Below are positions 25,288-33,879 of a stretch of 64,000 nt of DNA, in pieces. Location: contig CAWHNE010000024.1 of NCBI GenBank assembly GCA_963830485.1, positions 52,485 through 116,484 on the forward strand. The letters run 5' to 3'. Within the stretch, counting starts at the first letter, position 1. Each line of letters begins with the position of its first letter. The position numbers and the translations under genes were made by a program. This DNA comes from CAIWHR01 sp963830485 (lineage in GTDB: Bacteria > Pseudomonadota > Gammaproteobacteria > Burkholderiales > Casimicrobiaceae). Under the pieces are notes generated by a model that was not told where the DNA came from, ran no database searches, and worked only from the letters and a program-made list of their open reading frames with translations.

Positions 25288-26067
25288 CTAACGAAAGGCA
25301 TTCTTCCACTCCCGCAGCGCCGCGAAGGCATCGACCGCGTCGGCGAGCGGCCGGCCCGCATGCGCCTGCGCCGCGGCGAATACGGCCGGCGCCGCCGCGC
25401 GCAGGAACGGGTTCGTCGCAAGCTCCTCGTCCATTCGCGACGGAACAGTCGGCTCCTCGCGGTCACGCTTCGCCTGCTCGCGCGCCTGCCGCTCGTCGAG
25501 CGCGGGATTCCCGGGCTCGACCGCGCGCGCGAAGCGCAGGTTCGCCAGCGTGTATTCGTGACCGCAGTAGACGCGCGTGTCACCGGGGAGCGCGGCCAGC
25601 TTCGCGAGCGAATCGACCATCTGCGCGGGCGTCCCTTCGAACAGGCGCCCGCAACCGCAGGTGAAGAGCGTGTCGCCGGTGAACGTGATCGGGTGGCCGT
25701 CGCATGTGCCGACGTAGGCGACCTGGCCCGCCGTGTGGCCCGGGACGTCCAGCACCGAAAGCTCGACCCCCGTGCCACCGAGCGTGAAGACGTCGCCCTC
25801 GGCGACGGGATGCGTGCGGCCCGGAATCGCCTCGCGCGCGGGTCCGTAGACGGGCACCGGAAACTGCTCGACGAGCGCCGCGATCCCGTTGACGTGGTCC
25901 CAGTGATGATGCGTGATCGCGATTCCGGTGAGCGCGAGGCCCTCGCGCTCGAGGTGCGCGAGCACCGGCGCCGCGTCGCCCGGATCGATCACCGCCGCGT
26001 TCCGCCCTTCGCGCACGAGCCAGATGTAGTTGTCGGTGAGCGCAGGGATGGGGATAATCGCCGCCAT
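25288..26067 (-). CDS. gloB: Hydroxyacylglutathione hydrolase (glyoxalase II)
   Basis: The 259-residue metallo-beta-lactamase-fold protein starts MAAIIPIPALTDNYIWLV, the family start. It has the zinc motif THHHWDH, PGHTAGQVAYV, GDTLFTCGCGRLFEGT and YCGHEYTLANLRFA. It hydrolyses S-lactoylglutathione to lactate and glutathione in methylglyoxal detoxification. Its ATG shares two bases with the ATG of the divergent methyltransferase gene, inside CCATGG. Confidence 0.93.
   Translation of the reverse strand: MAAIIPIPALTDNYIWLVREGRNAAVIDPGDAAPVLAHLEREGLALTGIAITHHHWDHVNGIAALVEQFPVPVYGPAREAIPGRTHPVAEGDVFTLGGTGVELSVLDVPGHTAGQVAYVGTCDGHPITFTGDTLFTCGCGRLFEGTPAQMVDSLAKLAALPGDTRVYCGHEYTLANLRFARAVEPGNPALDERQAREQAKRDREEPTVPSRMDEELATNPFLRAAAPAVFAAAQAHAGRPLADAVDAFAALREWKNAFR
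26030..26058 (+). promoter_or_regulatory. Candidate promoter of the methyltransferase gene, inside gloB
   Basis: TTGTCG at 26030-26035 and GATAAT at 26053-26058 with a 17-base spacer. It lies within the first codons of gloB on the other strand. The predicted start is at about 26065, which would make ATG 26066 leaderless or give a 30-base leader to GTG 26096. Confidence 0.4.
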
Positions 26068-26812
26068 GGACGCATCTTCCGGAGCGGCGGCGGCGGTGTC
26101 AACGACGCTCGCCGAGTGGTTCGCGACGCCGCTCGGCCGCTACCTGCTCGCGCGCGAGCAGGCGTGGTTCGACCGGACCATCGCTGACATCTTCGGCTTC
26201 CACGCGATCCAGATCGGGCTGCCGGCCTACCCGTTCCTCGCGCAGAGCCGCATCACCACGCGCTGGACCGTCGACGTCGCGCCGCCCGCGCAAGTGCTCG
26301 CCGACCCGCTCTGGCTGCCGTTCCCCGAGAACTCGCTCGACCTGGTCGTACTGCCGCACGCACTGGAGTTCAGCGGCGAGCCGCACCAGCTCTTGCGCGA
26401 GGTCCACCGCACGATGCGGCCCGACGGTCAGGTCGTGATCGCCGGGTTCAATCCGTTCTCGCTCTTCGGCGCACGACGTTATTTCGGGCGCGGCAAGACG
26501 CCGCCGTGGAACGGCAGTTTCATCGCGCTCTATCGGCTCAAGGACTGGCTCGCACTCCTGGGCTTCGAAGTGACCGGCGGCGGGCTCGACGGTTACGTGC
26601 CGCCATTCGCGCAGGAGAAGTGGCTGTCGCGCTTCGCGTTCTTCGAGAGCGCCGGCGACCGCTGGTGGCCGATCGGCGGCGGCGTCTATTACCTGCGCGC
26701 GACGAAGCGGGTGCTCGGGATGCGCGTGATCACGCCCGCGTGGGAGCGGCGCAAGAACGGGCTCGCGACCGCGCCGCGGCAGGCGCGGGAGAGCATCGAG
26801 AGAGTCGCGTGA
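26066..26812 (+). CDS. Class I SAM-dependent methyltransferase-like protein
   Basis: The 248-residue product resembles the conserved methyltransferase encoded between gloB and rnhA in betaproteobacteria. It has LPFPENSLDLVVLPHALEF (motif II-III region) and LLREVHRTMRPDGQVVIAGF (motif IV-V region). A canonical glycine-rich SAM loop is weak, so binding is inferred from the family. Substrate unknown. ATG 26066 overlaps the gloB start codon; GTG 26096 (STTLAEWFATPLGRYLL) is a plausible alternative with a normal leader. Confidence 0.75.
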   Translation: MDASSGAAAAVSTTLAEWFATPLGRYLLAREQAWFDRTIADIFGFHAIQIGLPAYPFLAQSRITTRWTVDVAPPAQVLADPLWLPFPENSLDLVVLPHALEFSGEPHQLLREVHRTMRPDGQVVIAGFNPFSLFGARRYFGRGKTPPWNGSFIALYRLKDWLALLGFEVTGGGLDGYVPPFAQEKWLSRFAFFESAGDRWWPIGGGVYYLRATKRVLGMRVITPAWERRKNGLATAPRQARESIERVA

Positions 26813-26837
26813 GGGGGACGCACGCGCGAGCAGGGCG

Positions 26838-26976
26838 CAGCCAAGGAGCGCAGCTCGCGTCTGCGAGCGCGGGCGGCGACCGACTTCGTTCGGTATCGAG
26901 AACAATGCAACGGTGCGGGGGCCGGGGCGAAGCCAAGGAGCGAAGCTCGCATCCGCGAGCGACCGCGGGAGGCCGA
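26838..26976 (+). repeat. Two copies of a dispersed GCCAAGGAGCG repeat
   Basis: The stretch 26813-27047 has no gene. It holds two diverged copies of one unit: GCAGCCAAGGAGCGCAGCTC followed by GCGTCTGCGAGCG near 26840, and GAAGCCAAGGAGCGAAGCTC followed by GCATCCGCGAGCGACCG near 26930. A third copy on the minus strand starts at the stop codon of the ligase gene at 44812. GCGGAGGCCGA at 27007-27017 links it to a second repeat family. Confidence 0.6.
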
Positions 26977-27047
26977 CGGCACGAATTGCCGCATCCCGCC
27001 GACGGCGCGGAGGCCGAGGGTCAGCCTTGAGCGGTGCACACGGGCAC

Positions 27048-27488
27048 GTGCCGGCGAGCGGCGGCGTGACGATCTATACCGACGGCGCGTGCAAGGGCAA
27101 CCCCGGGCCCGGCGGTTGGGGCGCGCTGCTCGTCTTCGGCGACCGCGAAAAGGAACTCTTCGGCGGTGAGCCCGCGACGACCAATAACCGGATGGAGCTG
27201 ACCGCGGTCATCCGCGCGCTCGAAAGCCTGCGGCGCGACTGCGACGTCGAGCTCTATACCGATTCGCAGTACGTGAAGAACGGGATCCAGAGCTGGATCC
27301 ACACGTGGAAGCGCAACGGCTGGAAGACTACGGACAAGAAGCCGGTGAAGAACGCGGAGCTGTGGCGCGAGCTCGAGGCGCAAGCCGGACGGCACCGGAT
27401 TCGCTGGCACTGGGTACGCGGGCACACGGACCATCCCGGCAACGATCGCGCCGACGCGCTTGCCAATCGCGGCGTGGTTGGGGTCTGA
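27048..27488 (+). CDS. rnhA: Ribonuclease HI
   Basis: The product has the RNase HI core: YTDGACKGNPGPGGWGALL (first catalytic Asp), NNRMELTAVIRALESL (Glu), LYTDSQYVKNGI (Asp) and GHTDHPGNDRADALANRG (His loop and last Asp). It removes RNA from RNA-DNA hybrids. GTG 27048 gives 146 residues; TTG 27027 and GTG 27066 are also in frame and possible. The stop codon TGA lies inside the REP-like palindrome GGGTCTGACCC. The dnaQ gene that often follows is not here. Confidence 0.9.
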   Translation: MPASGGVTIYTDGACKGNPGPGGWGALLVFGDREKELFGGEPATTNNRMELTAVIRALESLRRDCDVELYTDSQYVKNGIQSWIHTWKRNGWKTTDKKPVKNAELWRELEAQAGRHRIRWHWVRGHTDHPGNDRADALANRGVVGV

Positions 27489-27516
27489 CCCGGGTCAGAC
27501 CCGGGTCTGACCCCGG
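27481..27516. repeat. REP-like GGGTCTGACCC palindrome cluster
   Basis: Two overlapping perfect 22-base palindromes built from GGGTCTGACCC (27481-27502 and 27492-27513). The element contains the stop codons of both converging genes, rnhA and the TPR gene. This motif is typical of REP sequences in betaproteobacteria. No RAYT transposase gene is in the window. Confidence 0.85.
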
Positions 27517-27839
27517 TTTTGGATCCGCCGCGCGAACACCGTCATTTCCTTCTCGGCCTGCTTGTCGCCCTTCGCGTGCGCGACGGCGATGCCCTCGCGA
27601 TACGCGGCGAGCGCTTCGGCCTCGCGACCCGCCGCGGCGAGCGCCTTGCCATAGAGCTTCCATGCGGCCGTGTACTTCGGGTCCTGCGCTACCGCGCGAG
27701 CGAAGTGCTCGGTCGCGCGCGCCGGGTCGCCGGCCTTAAGGTATTCGTTGCCGAGCGAGTAACGGAGCAGCGCGCTCTCCTTGCCCGCGGCGAGCATCTT
27801 CTCGAAGCTCGCGAGCGCCGCCGATGGCGAATCGGGCAT
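27495..27839 (-). CDS. Small TPR protein
   Basis: The 114-residue product has about two and a half tetratricopeptide repeats (ALLRYSLGNEYLKAGDPARA, AWKLYGKALAAAGREAEAL). TPR helices mediate protein-protein contact; no partner is evident. There is no signal peptide. The last residues (RGQTRV) are encoded by the REP palindromes, so the insertion has replaced or trimmed the original C-terminus. Confidence 0.75.
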   Translation of the reverse strand: MPDSPSAALASFEKMLAAGKESALLRYSLGNEYLKAGDPARATEHFARAVAQDPKYTAAWKLYGKALAAAGREAEALAAYREGIAVAHAKGDKQAEKEMTVFARRIQNRGQTRV

Positions 27840-27852
27840 GCGGAAGCGGAGC

Positions 27853-28416
27853 CTACTTGTCGAGGCGCGCGCCGGTCATGCAGTCGACGTGCCGCATCGG
27901 GTAGATCACCTGGCGGTCGGCGCCGTTGACCTTGCCGTCGACCTGCGCGTAGAGCCAGCCTCCCGACGCGCGCCGGTAGACGATCCGGCGCGGAAATTCG
28001 AGCGCCGGATTCTCGAACGCGAAGAGCTGATCGTTGCGATCGCCGGTCGTGTCGACGGTGACACCGGTGTAGCGGAACGCGTCCTCCTTCTGGCCCGACG
28101 GCACGGCGACGTAGTAGACACCGTCCGGTCGCGTCTCGATCCGCAGGTACTCGTAGCCCGTGGTCTTGCCGCCCATGACCGTCTGGCTCACGCCGAGCAC
28201 GAGCCCGCCGCGCGGCGCCATCCACTGTTCGCGGAAATCGCGCTGGTTGACGCTGCCGCGCCAGCAGCCCTCGAGCCAGGCGAATTCCGCGAGCGGATCG
28301 GCGCGGGCCGCATCGCCGGCCGGCGCCGTTGCCGGCTGCGCCAAGGCGGCCGAAGTGGCGAGGACGAGCGCCAGGGTGACGTGGCGGGCGGAGGACGGGG
28401 CGGCAAGTCGAGCCAT
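27853..28416 (-). CDS. DUF6265-type secreted protein
   Basis: The 187-residue product has a signal peptide (ending near ALAQPA) and the motif FAWLEGCWRGSVNQRDFREQW, then FENPALEFPRRIVYRR. This pattern fits DUF6265, a lipocalin-like periplasmic family of unknown function. It is 13 bases from the TPR gene and 12 from the DUF6352-like gene on the same strand, so the three may be co-transcribed. Confidence 0.7.
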   Translation of the reverse strand: MARLAAPSSARHVTLALVLATSAALAQPATAPAGDAARADPLAEFAWLEGCWRGSVNQRDFREQWMAPRGGLVLGVSQTVMGGKTTGYEYLRIETRPDGVYYVAVPSGQKEDAFRYTGVTVDTTGDRNDQLFAFENPALEFPRRIVYRRASGGWLYAQVDGKVNGADRQVIYPMRHVDCMTGARLDK

Positions 28417-28428
28417 GGAAGGATTCGT

Positions 28429-29442
28429 TCACTGCGGCCGCGCGAGCGGCAGGTTGAGAAGGAGGTTCTGCGGCTTGAGCCTGAGCCGCGATTCGGTGTC
28501 CATCGCCATCGCGAGGTAGACCGGGCGCCCGGCGAGGCCCGGCCGCATGTCAGCCGGATTCACGAACCTGAGTTCGAACAGACACAGGAGCCGGCCCGTT
28601 CGTTCCTCGTCGATGTCGGCGCGATTGTACAAGTCGTTGAGCAGCGCGCTCGCCTCGGCATCGAGGCCGACGTGCCAAACCCACCGCTCGTCGTCGATCT
28701 CGCGCACGGGCTCGATCGTCACCGCGGCGCCCGCGAAGTGCGCGATCCAGCGCTCGAGAACACGGCACAGGCCGGTGAGTGCCGGGCGCCCCCGATTCAG
28801 GCTGACGGCGAGGTCGTGCCGCTCGTCGCGCTCCCAATACGACGTCGCATTGCCTTCGTCGAGAACGTCGAGGTCGACCGTGCGCATCGGCGCCTGGTTG
28901 CGCCGCAGGAGCTCGCCCAGGCTGCCGAAGCCGGCCGTGGTCGCGTGGAGCTCGACCGTCACTTCGTCGGCGGCCATCACCGCGCCGTCGTCGCGCACGG
29001 CGATCTTCTGTGGCCGGAACAGCATTTCGGCGGCCCGCGCGTGCAGCGGGTCGGCGCCCTCGCTCAGCACGTGCCGCAGGATAACCTGCGTGAGCTGGCT
29101 CACGAGCAGCGGCGGGACGTCGACGCCGTCCTTGAACAGCGCGGCGTACGCGGCCTCGATCGATGCCGCTGCGCTCAGCCGGCCGCGGAACCTGAGCCAG
29201 ATCGCGTAGTTCTCGCGGATGTCCGGGTCGGCGAGCGCGGCGAGCTCGGCGTCGGCGACCGCGCCCCGCGGCGCCGCGATCAGCTTCTCGTGCAGCGCGA
29301 GCTCCGCCGGACACGACTCCGGCACCGGCGCGAGCTCGGGCCGCAGGAGCGATGCGCGCAGGAAATCGTCGGTCAGCGTGAGGCGTCCGTCGGCACCGGC
29401 AGTGAGCAGGCGGTAGCCGCAGGATCGCCAGAAGTCCGGCAT
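28429..29442 (-). CDS. DUF6352-like hypothetical protein
   Basis: The 337-residue product starts MPDFWRSCGYRLLTAGADGR. It contains no obvious catalytic motif, signal peptide or membrane segment. It resembles an uncharacterised betaproteobacterial family (DUF6352 by my recollection). I prefer ATG 29442 over upstream codons because of the conserved DFWRSCGY start and because earlier codons overlap the neighbouring gene. It lies in a same-strand series with the chalcone isomerase-like gene. Confidence 0.6.
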   Translation of the reverse strand: MPDFWRSCGYRLLTAGADGRLTLTDDFLRASLLRPELAPVPESCPAELALHEKLIAAPRGAVADAELAALADPDIRENYAIWLRFRGRLSAAASIEAAYAALFKDGVDVPPLLVSQLTQVILRHVLSEGADPLHARAAEMLFRPQKIAVRDDGAVMAADEVTVELHATTAGFGSLGELLRRNQAPMRTVDLDVLDEGNATSYWERDERHDLAVSLNRGRPALTGLCRVLERWIAHFAGAAVTIEPVREIDDERWVWHVGLDAEASALLNDLYNRADIDEERTGRLLCLFELRFVNPADMRPGLAGRPVYLAMAMDTESRLRLKPQNLLLNLPLARPQ

Positions 29443-29458
29443 CAGCGGAGCAGGCGCC

Positions 29459-30019
29459 TCAGCCGCCGAGCATCGCCTTCTTGAGGTCGGCCTGGACCGG
29501 ATTGTCACCCAGCCACGCGTTCGTCAGCGCCTTGTTGAACGCGTCGCCGGGAATCGAGCCCTTCTCGGCCCCGTTCAGGCTGATCTTCGTCCCGCCGTCG
29601 ACGAAATCGAACGTGAGGACGTTGCCTTCCTTGAGCTGCCCGATCGCTTTCATGATCGATGCCAGCTGATCGGTCTGCGCCTTCACGGCCGCAGCCTCCG
29701 CGGGGGCGTTCGCCTGGTTCACGCCGTCGACCAAGGCTTCGATCATCTGGTCCGCGCCCACGTCGCGCAGCATGTTGAGCTGGACGCGCCGCGGTCCCTT
29801 CGCGTACACGGCCGCGGCGCTGTTCGCCTTCGCCGGCACGTACAGGCTGCCGACATAGACCTTGAACATGAGCTTCGTGCGGATGCCCGCGCCATTGAGC
29901 ACGAGCTCCTGTCCGCCGACGCTCGCCTTGTCGTCGAGCTTGACGCCGGCCACTTCCGCGGCGAGCGCGGGGAGCGATGCGATACACAAAAGCGTCAAGA
30001 ATGCTGATTTCCGTATCAT
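29459..30019 (-). CDS. Chalcone isomerase-like periplasmic protein
   Basis: The 186-residue product has a clear signal peptide (SAFLTLLCIASLPALAAE) and the chalcone isomerase-like fold sequence: LVLNGAGIRTKLMFKVYVGSLYVP and GGTKISLNGAEKGSIPGDAF. In bacteria, members of this family are mostly of unknown function and not flavonoid enzymes. GGAGGAAT precedes the ATG at good spacing. It follows the thiolase gene on the same strand after 43 bases. Confidence 0.8.
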   Translation of the reverse strand: MIRKSAFLTLLCIASLPALAAEVAGVKLDDKASVGGQELVLNGAGIRTKLMFKVYVGSLYVPAKANSAAAVYAKGPRRVQLNMLRDVGADQMIEALVDGVNQANAPAEAAAVKAQTDQLASIMKAIGQLKEGNVLTFDFVDGGTKISLNGAEKGSIPGDAFNKALTNAWLGDNPVQADLKKAMLGG

Positions 30020-30062
30020 GATTCCTCCGCCGAACGTTGAGACCGGCGCCGAGCGGCGACGC

Positions 30063-31259
30063 CTACATCGCCTCGAATATACCCGCAGCACCCATGCCAG
30101 TGCCCACGCACATCGTGACCATTCCGTACTTCTGCTTCCGCCGCCGCATCCCGTGCACGATCGTCGCCGTGCGGATCGCGCCGGTGGCGCCGAGCGGGTG
30201 CCCGAGCGCGATGGCGCCGCCCAGCGGATTCACCTTCGCGGGGTCGAGCCCCAGATCCCGGATCACGGCAAGGCTCTGCGCGGCAAACGCCTCGTTCAGC
30301 TCGATCCAGTCGATCCGGTCCTGCGCGAGCCCGGTGGTGCGCAGCACCTTCGGGATCGCGGCGATCGGCCCCACGCCCATCACCTCGGGCGCCACGCCGC
30401 CGACCGCATAGCCGACCCAGCGCGCGAGCGGCGCGAGGCCGAGCTCCTTCATCACTTTCTCGCTCACGATGACGACCGCGCCGGCGCCGTCGGACATCTG
30501 TGAGCTGTTCCCGGCGGTCACCGAGCCCTTCGCCGCGAAGACCGGCCGGAGCTTCGCCAAGCCCTCGGCCGTCGTGTCGGCGCGCGGACCTTCGTCGCGG
30601 TCGAGCTTGCGGCTGTTCACCTGGATCCGGCCCGTTGCGAGGTCAGGCACGCTCTCCCGCACCGCGTAGGGCGACATCTCGGCGGCGAATTCCCCGCCCG
30701 CCTGCGCGGCGAGCGCCTTCGTGTGCGACGCGAGCGCGAAGACGTCCTGGTCCTCGCGCGAGACCTTCCAGCGTTCGGCCACCTTCTCCGCGGTGAGCCC
30801 CATGCCGTACGCGATGCCGAGATTCTCGTCGCGCGAAAACACCTCGAGGTTCGGCACGAGCCGCCCCATCAGCGGGATCATGCTCATGCTTTCGGTGCCG
30901 GCCGCGATCATGATGTCGGCCTCGCCGGTGCGGATGCGGTCGGCGGCGATCGACACCGCGTTGAGACCGGACGAGCAGAAGCGGTTGATCGTCATTCCCG
31001 CGACGCTGTTCGGCAACCCGGCGAGGAGCAGGCCGATCCGCGCGACGTTCATCCCCTGCTCGGCCTCCGGCATTGCACAGCCGACGATCACGTCTTCGAC
31101 GCGCACCGGATCGATCGCAGGCACCTGCGCGAGCACGCTCTGGAGCACGTGCGCGAGCATCGAATCGGGCCGCGTCGACTTGAGCGCTCCGCGCGGAGCC
31201 TTGCCGACCGGCGTGCGCGTCGCGGCGACGATGTAGGCGTCCCGCAGCTGCTTCGTCAT
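30063..31259 (-). CDS. Acetyl-CoA C-acyltransferase (beta-oxidation thiolase, FadA-like)
   Basis: The 398-residue thiolase has the active cysteine in NRFCSSGLNAV near residue 95, the NEAFAAQSLAV motif, GGAIALGHPLGATGAIR (active histidine) and the C-terminal MCVGTGMGAAGIFE (second cysteine). It cleaves 3-ketoacyl-CoA to acetyl-CoA and a shortened acyl-CoA. It starts 10 bases after the multifunctional FadB-like gene and likely forms a complex with it. Confidence 0.92.
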   Translation of the reverse strand: MTKQLRDAYIVAATRTPVGKAPRGALKSTRPDSMLAHVLQSVLAQVPAIDPVRVEDVIVGCAMPEAEQGMNVARIGLLLAGLPNSVAGMTINRFCSSGLNAVSIAADRIRTGEADIMIAAGTESMSMIPLMGRLVPNLEVFSRDENLGIAYGMGLTAEKVAERWKVSREDQDVFALASHTKALAAQAGGEFAAEMSPYAVRESVPDLATGRIQVNSRKLDRDEGPRADTTAEGLAKLRPVFAAKGSVTAGNSSQMSDGAGAVVIVSEKVMKELGLAPLARWVGYAVGGVAPEVMGVGPIAAIPKVLRTTGLAQDRIDWIELNEAFAAQSLAVIRDLGLDPAKVNPLGGAIALGHPLGATGAIRTATIVHGMRRRKQKYGMVTMCVGTGMGAAGIFEAM

Positions 31260-31269
31260 CGTGGCACCC

Positions 31270-33666
31270 TCAGTTTCGCAGCGGCTTGCCGGTCTTCAGC
31301 GTGTGCGCGATCCGCTCCTGCGTCTTCGCGTTCCGCAGGAGCGCCATGAACTCGGCGCGCTCGAGGTCGAGCAGCCACTTCTCGTCGACCAGGCTGCCCG
31401 GCTCGACCTCGCCGCCGCACAGCACGCGCGCGATGCGGAGGCCGATCTCGAAATCATACGGCGAGACGAACCCGCCGTCGCGCATGTTGACGAGCATCAT
31501 CTCGAGCGTCGCGATGCCGGTGCGACCGGCGACCGGGACGTTGCGGGGCGAAAGCGGCGGCCGGTAGCCGGCCTCGGCCAATGCGCGCGCCGTCGACCGC
31601 GCGACATGCAGGAGCTCGAACGCGTTGAACACGACCGGATCGGCATTCCGCAAGAATCCCATGTCCTTCGCTTCGGCGGCGCTCCGCGAGACCTTCGCCA
31701 TCGCGATCGTCTGGAAGTACGTGCGCAGGAACGGCAGCTGATCGAGCTGGCTGCCGCTCGCGCCGCGCGCTACTTCCTGCGCGGCCCGCACCGCGAACTC
31801 CTTGCAACCGCCACCGCCTGGGAGCAAGCCGACGCCCGCCTCGACGAGCCCGATGTACGACTCGAGCGCGGCAACTGTGCGGTCACAGTGGAGGATGAAC
31901 TCGCACGAGCCGCCGAGCGCCATGCCGCGTACCGCGGCGACGGTCGGCACAAGGCTGTAGCGCAGCCTGATCGAGGTCTGCTGGAACTTGGCGACGACAC
32001 CCTCGATGACGCTCCACTGGCCGGCCCGGAGCGTCGATTCGAGTGACGCGAGGTTCGCGCCGAGCGAGAAAGGCTCCCGCGTCTGCCAGAGAACGAGCCC
32101 CGCGCAGTCGCGCTCGGCGCGTTCGATCGCCGCCTGGATGCCGTCCAGCACGTCCTCGCCGATCGTGTTCGCCTTCGACTTGAACGACACGATCGCCACG
32201 TCGTCGCCAAGGTGCCACATGCGCACCGCGGGCGTCTCCATGATCGTCGTTCCGGCGGGCCGCGCCTCGCCCAGCACGGAATCCGGGAACACCTGACGCC
32301 GGTAGACCGGCAGCGTCGAGCGCGGCCGAAACACATTGGCCGACGCGCTCCACGCGCCGGCCGGCGTGTGCACGCCCGACGCGGCGGGACCCGCGGTCGC
32401 CCACGACGGCAGCGGCGCCTTGGCAAGCGTCTTGCCCGCCGCAATATCCTCGGCGAGCCAGCCGGCGACGTCCTTCCAACCGGCGGCCTGCCAGATCTCG
32501 AACGGTCCCATCGCCCAGCCGAAACCCCAGCGCAGCGCGAGGTCGACGTCGCGCGCGTTGTCGGCGATCGCCGCGAGGTGGTACGCGCAGTAGTGGAAGA
32601 GGTCGCGGAAGATCGCCCACAGGAACTGCGCCTGCGGGTGCGGATGCGCGCGGAGCTTCGCGAATTTCTCGCCCGGGTGCTTGAGCGCGAGGATCTCGGC
32701 CACTGCGGGGTCGACGACACCCTCCGACTTCCGGTAGGCGCGCGCGGCAGGATCGAGCACCTCGATGTCCTTGCCGACCTTGCGGAAGAACCCGGCTTTC
32801 GTCTTCTGCCCGAGCGCGCCCTGCGCGAGCAGGCCCGCGAGCACGGGCGGCGCGCGGAACAGCGGGTGCCACGGGTCGTCGGACAGCGTGTCCTGCATCG
32901 TCTTGATCACGTGCGCCATCGTGTCGAGGCCGACGACGTCGGCCGTGCGGTACGTGGCACTCTTCGCGCGGCCGATCGCCGGCCCGGTCAGCGCGTCGAC
33001 GACGTCGAAACCGAGCTTGAACGTCTCGGTGTGCGCCATCGTCGCCAGCACCGAGAAGATACCGACGCGGTTGGCGACGAAGTTCGGCGTGTCCTTCGCA
33101 CGGACGACGCCCTTCCCGAGCGTCGTGACGACGAACGTCTCGAGCGCGTCCAGGAGCGCCGGATCGGTCGCCCGCTGCGCAATCAGCTCGACCAGGTGCA
33201 TGTAGCGCGGCGGATTGAAGAAGTGGATGCCGCAGAAGCGCGGGCGGATCGCCGCGGGCAGCGCATCCGCGAGCGCATTGATCGACAGCCCGGACGTGTT
33301 GGACGCGACGATCGCGTGCGGCGCCAGGTGCGGCCCGATCTTCGCGTAGAGATCGCGCTTCCAGTCCATCCGTTCGGCGATCGCCTCGATCACGAGGTCG
33401 CACACCTCGAGCCGCGCGAGGTCGCGGTCGTAGTTCGCGACATCGATGTACGCAAGACGGTCGGCCGTCGCGAGCGGCGCGGGCTCGAGCTTCGCGAGCC
33501 CCGCGAGCGCCTTGCGCACGATGCCGTCGGGGTCGCCTTCCTTCGCCGCGAGGTCGAACAATACGACCGGCACGCCGGCGTTGACGAGGTGAGCGGCGAT
33601 CTGCGCGCCCATCACGCCGGCGCCGAGAACCGCGGCCTGGCGGACGGGAAATGAGCTGGAGAACAT
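31270..33666 (-). CDS. 3-hydroxyacyl-CoA dehydrogenase/enoyl-CoA hydratase (FadB/FadN-type)
   Basis: The 798-residue protein starts with the NAD-binding fold (VRQAAVLGAGVMGAQIAAHL), has the dehydrogenase motif FCGIHFFNPPRYMHLVELI, and carries a C-terminal crotonase domain (SLVPTVAAVRGMALGGSCEF, GLVEAGVGLLPGGGGCKEF). This order, dehydrogenase first, matches FadN-type proteins and differs from the second FadB/J gene at 37864-39786. It hydrates enoyl-CoA and oxidises 3-hydroxyacyl-CoA. Its partner thiolase follows directly. Confidence 0.92.
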   Translation of the reverse strand: MFSSSFPVRQAAVLGAGVMGAQIAAHLVNAGVPVVLFDLAAKEGDPDGIVRKALAGLAKLEPAPLATADRLAYIDVANYDRDLARLEVCDLVIEAIAERMDWKRDLYAKIGPHLAPHAIVASNTSGLSINALADALPAAIRPRFCGIHFFNPPRYMHLVELIAQRATDPALLDALETFVVTTLGKGVVRAKDTPNFVANRVGIFSVLATMAHTETFKLGFDVVDALTGPAIGRAKSATYRTADVVGLDTMAHVIKTMQDTLSDDPWHPLFRAPPVLAGLLAQGALGQKTKAGFFRKVGKDIEVLDPAARAYRKSEGVVDPAVAEILALKHPGEKFAKLRAHPHPQAQFLWAIFRDLFHYCAYHLAAIADNARDVDLALRWGFGWAMGPFEIWQAAGWKDVAGWLAEDIAAGKTLAKAPLPSWATAGPAASGVHTPAGAWSASANVFRPRSTLPVYRRQVFPDSVLGEARPAGTTIMETPAVRMWHLGDDVAIVSFKSKANTIGEDVLDGIQAAIERAERDCAGLVLWQTREPFSLGANLASLESTLRAGQWSVIEGVVAKFQQTSIRLRYSLVPTVAAVRGMALGGSCEFILHCDRTVAALESYIGLVEAGVGLLPGGGGCKEFAVRAAQEVARGASGSQLDQLPFLRTYFQTIAMAKVSRSAAEAKDMGFLRNADPVVFNAFELLHVARSTARALAEAGYRPPLSPRNVPVAGRTGIATLEMMLVNMRDGGFVSPYDFEIGLRIARVLCGGEVEPGSLVDEKWLLDLERAEFMALLRNAKTQERIAHTLKTGKPLRN

Positions 33667-33819
33667 GAGGGGGTGTCGGCAGGACCCGTCAATGCGACGG
33701 GCGAGGAATGGATGCGCCGGTGGAACCTATCATTCTAACCGACCGCCGACGCCCGAGCAGGCGGGACGACGGCCCGACCGGTCACGCCGGAGATGTTAAG
33801 AAGTCCGCGCGCGGGAGGC

Positions 33820-33847
33820 AAAGAAAACGGCCGGGTTGCCCCGGCCG
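33820..33847 (-). terminator. Rho-independent terminator of fadL
   Basis: On the minus strand CGGCCGGGGCAACCCGGCCG forms an 8-base-pair stem with a 4-base loop and is followed by TTTTCTTT. It lies 33 bases after the fadL stop. Confidence 0.8.
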
Positions 33848-33879
33848 CATCGAAAGCAATACCGAAAGTGGAGTGAGAA

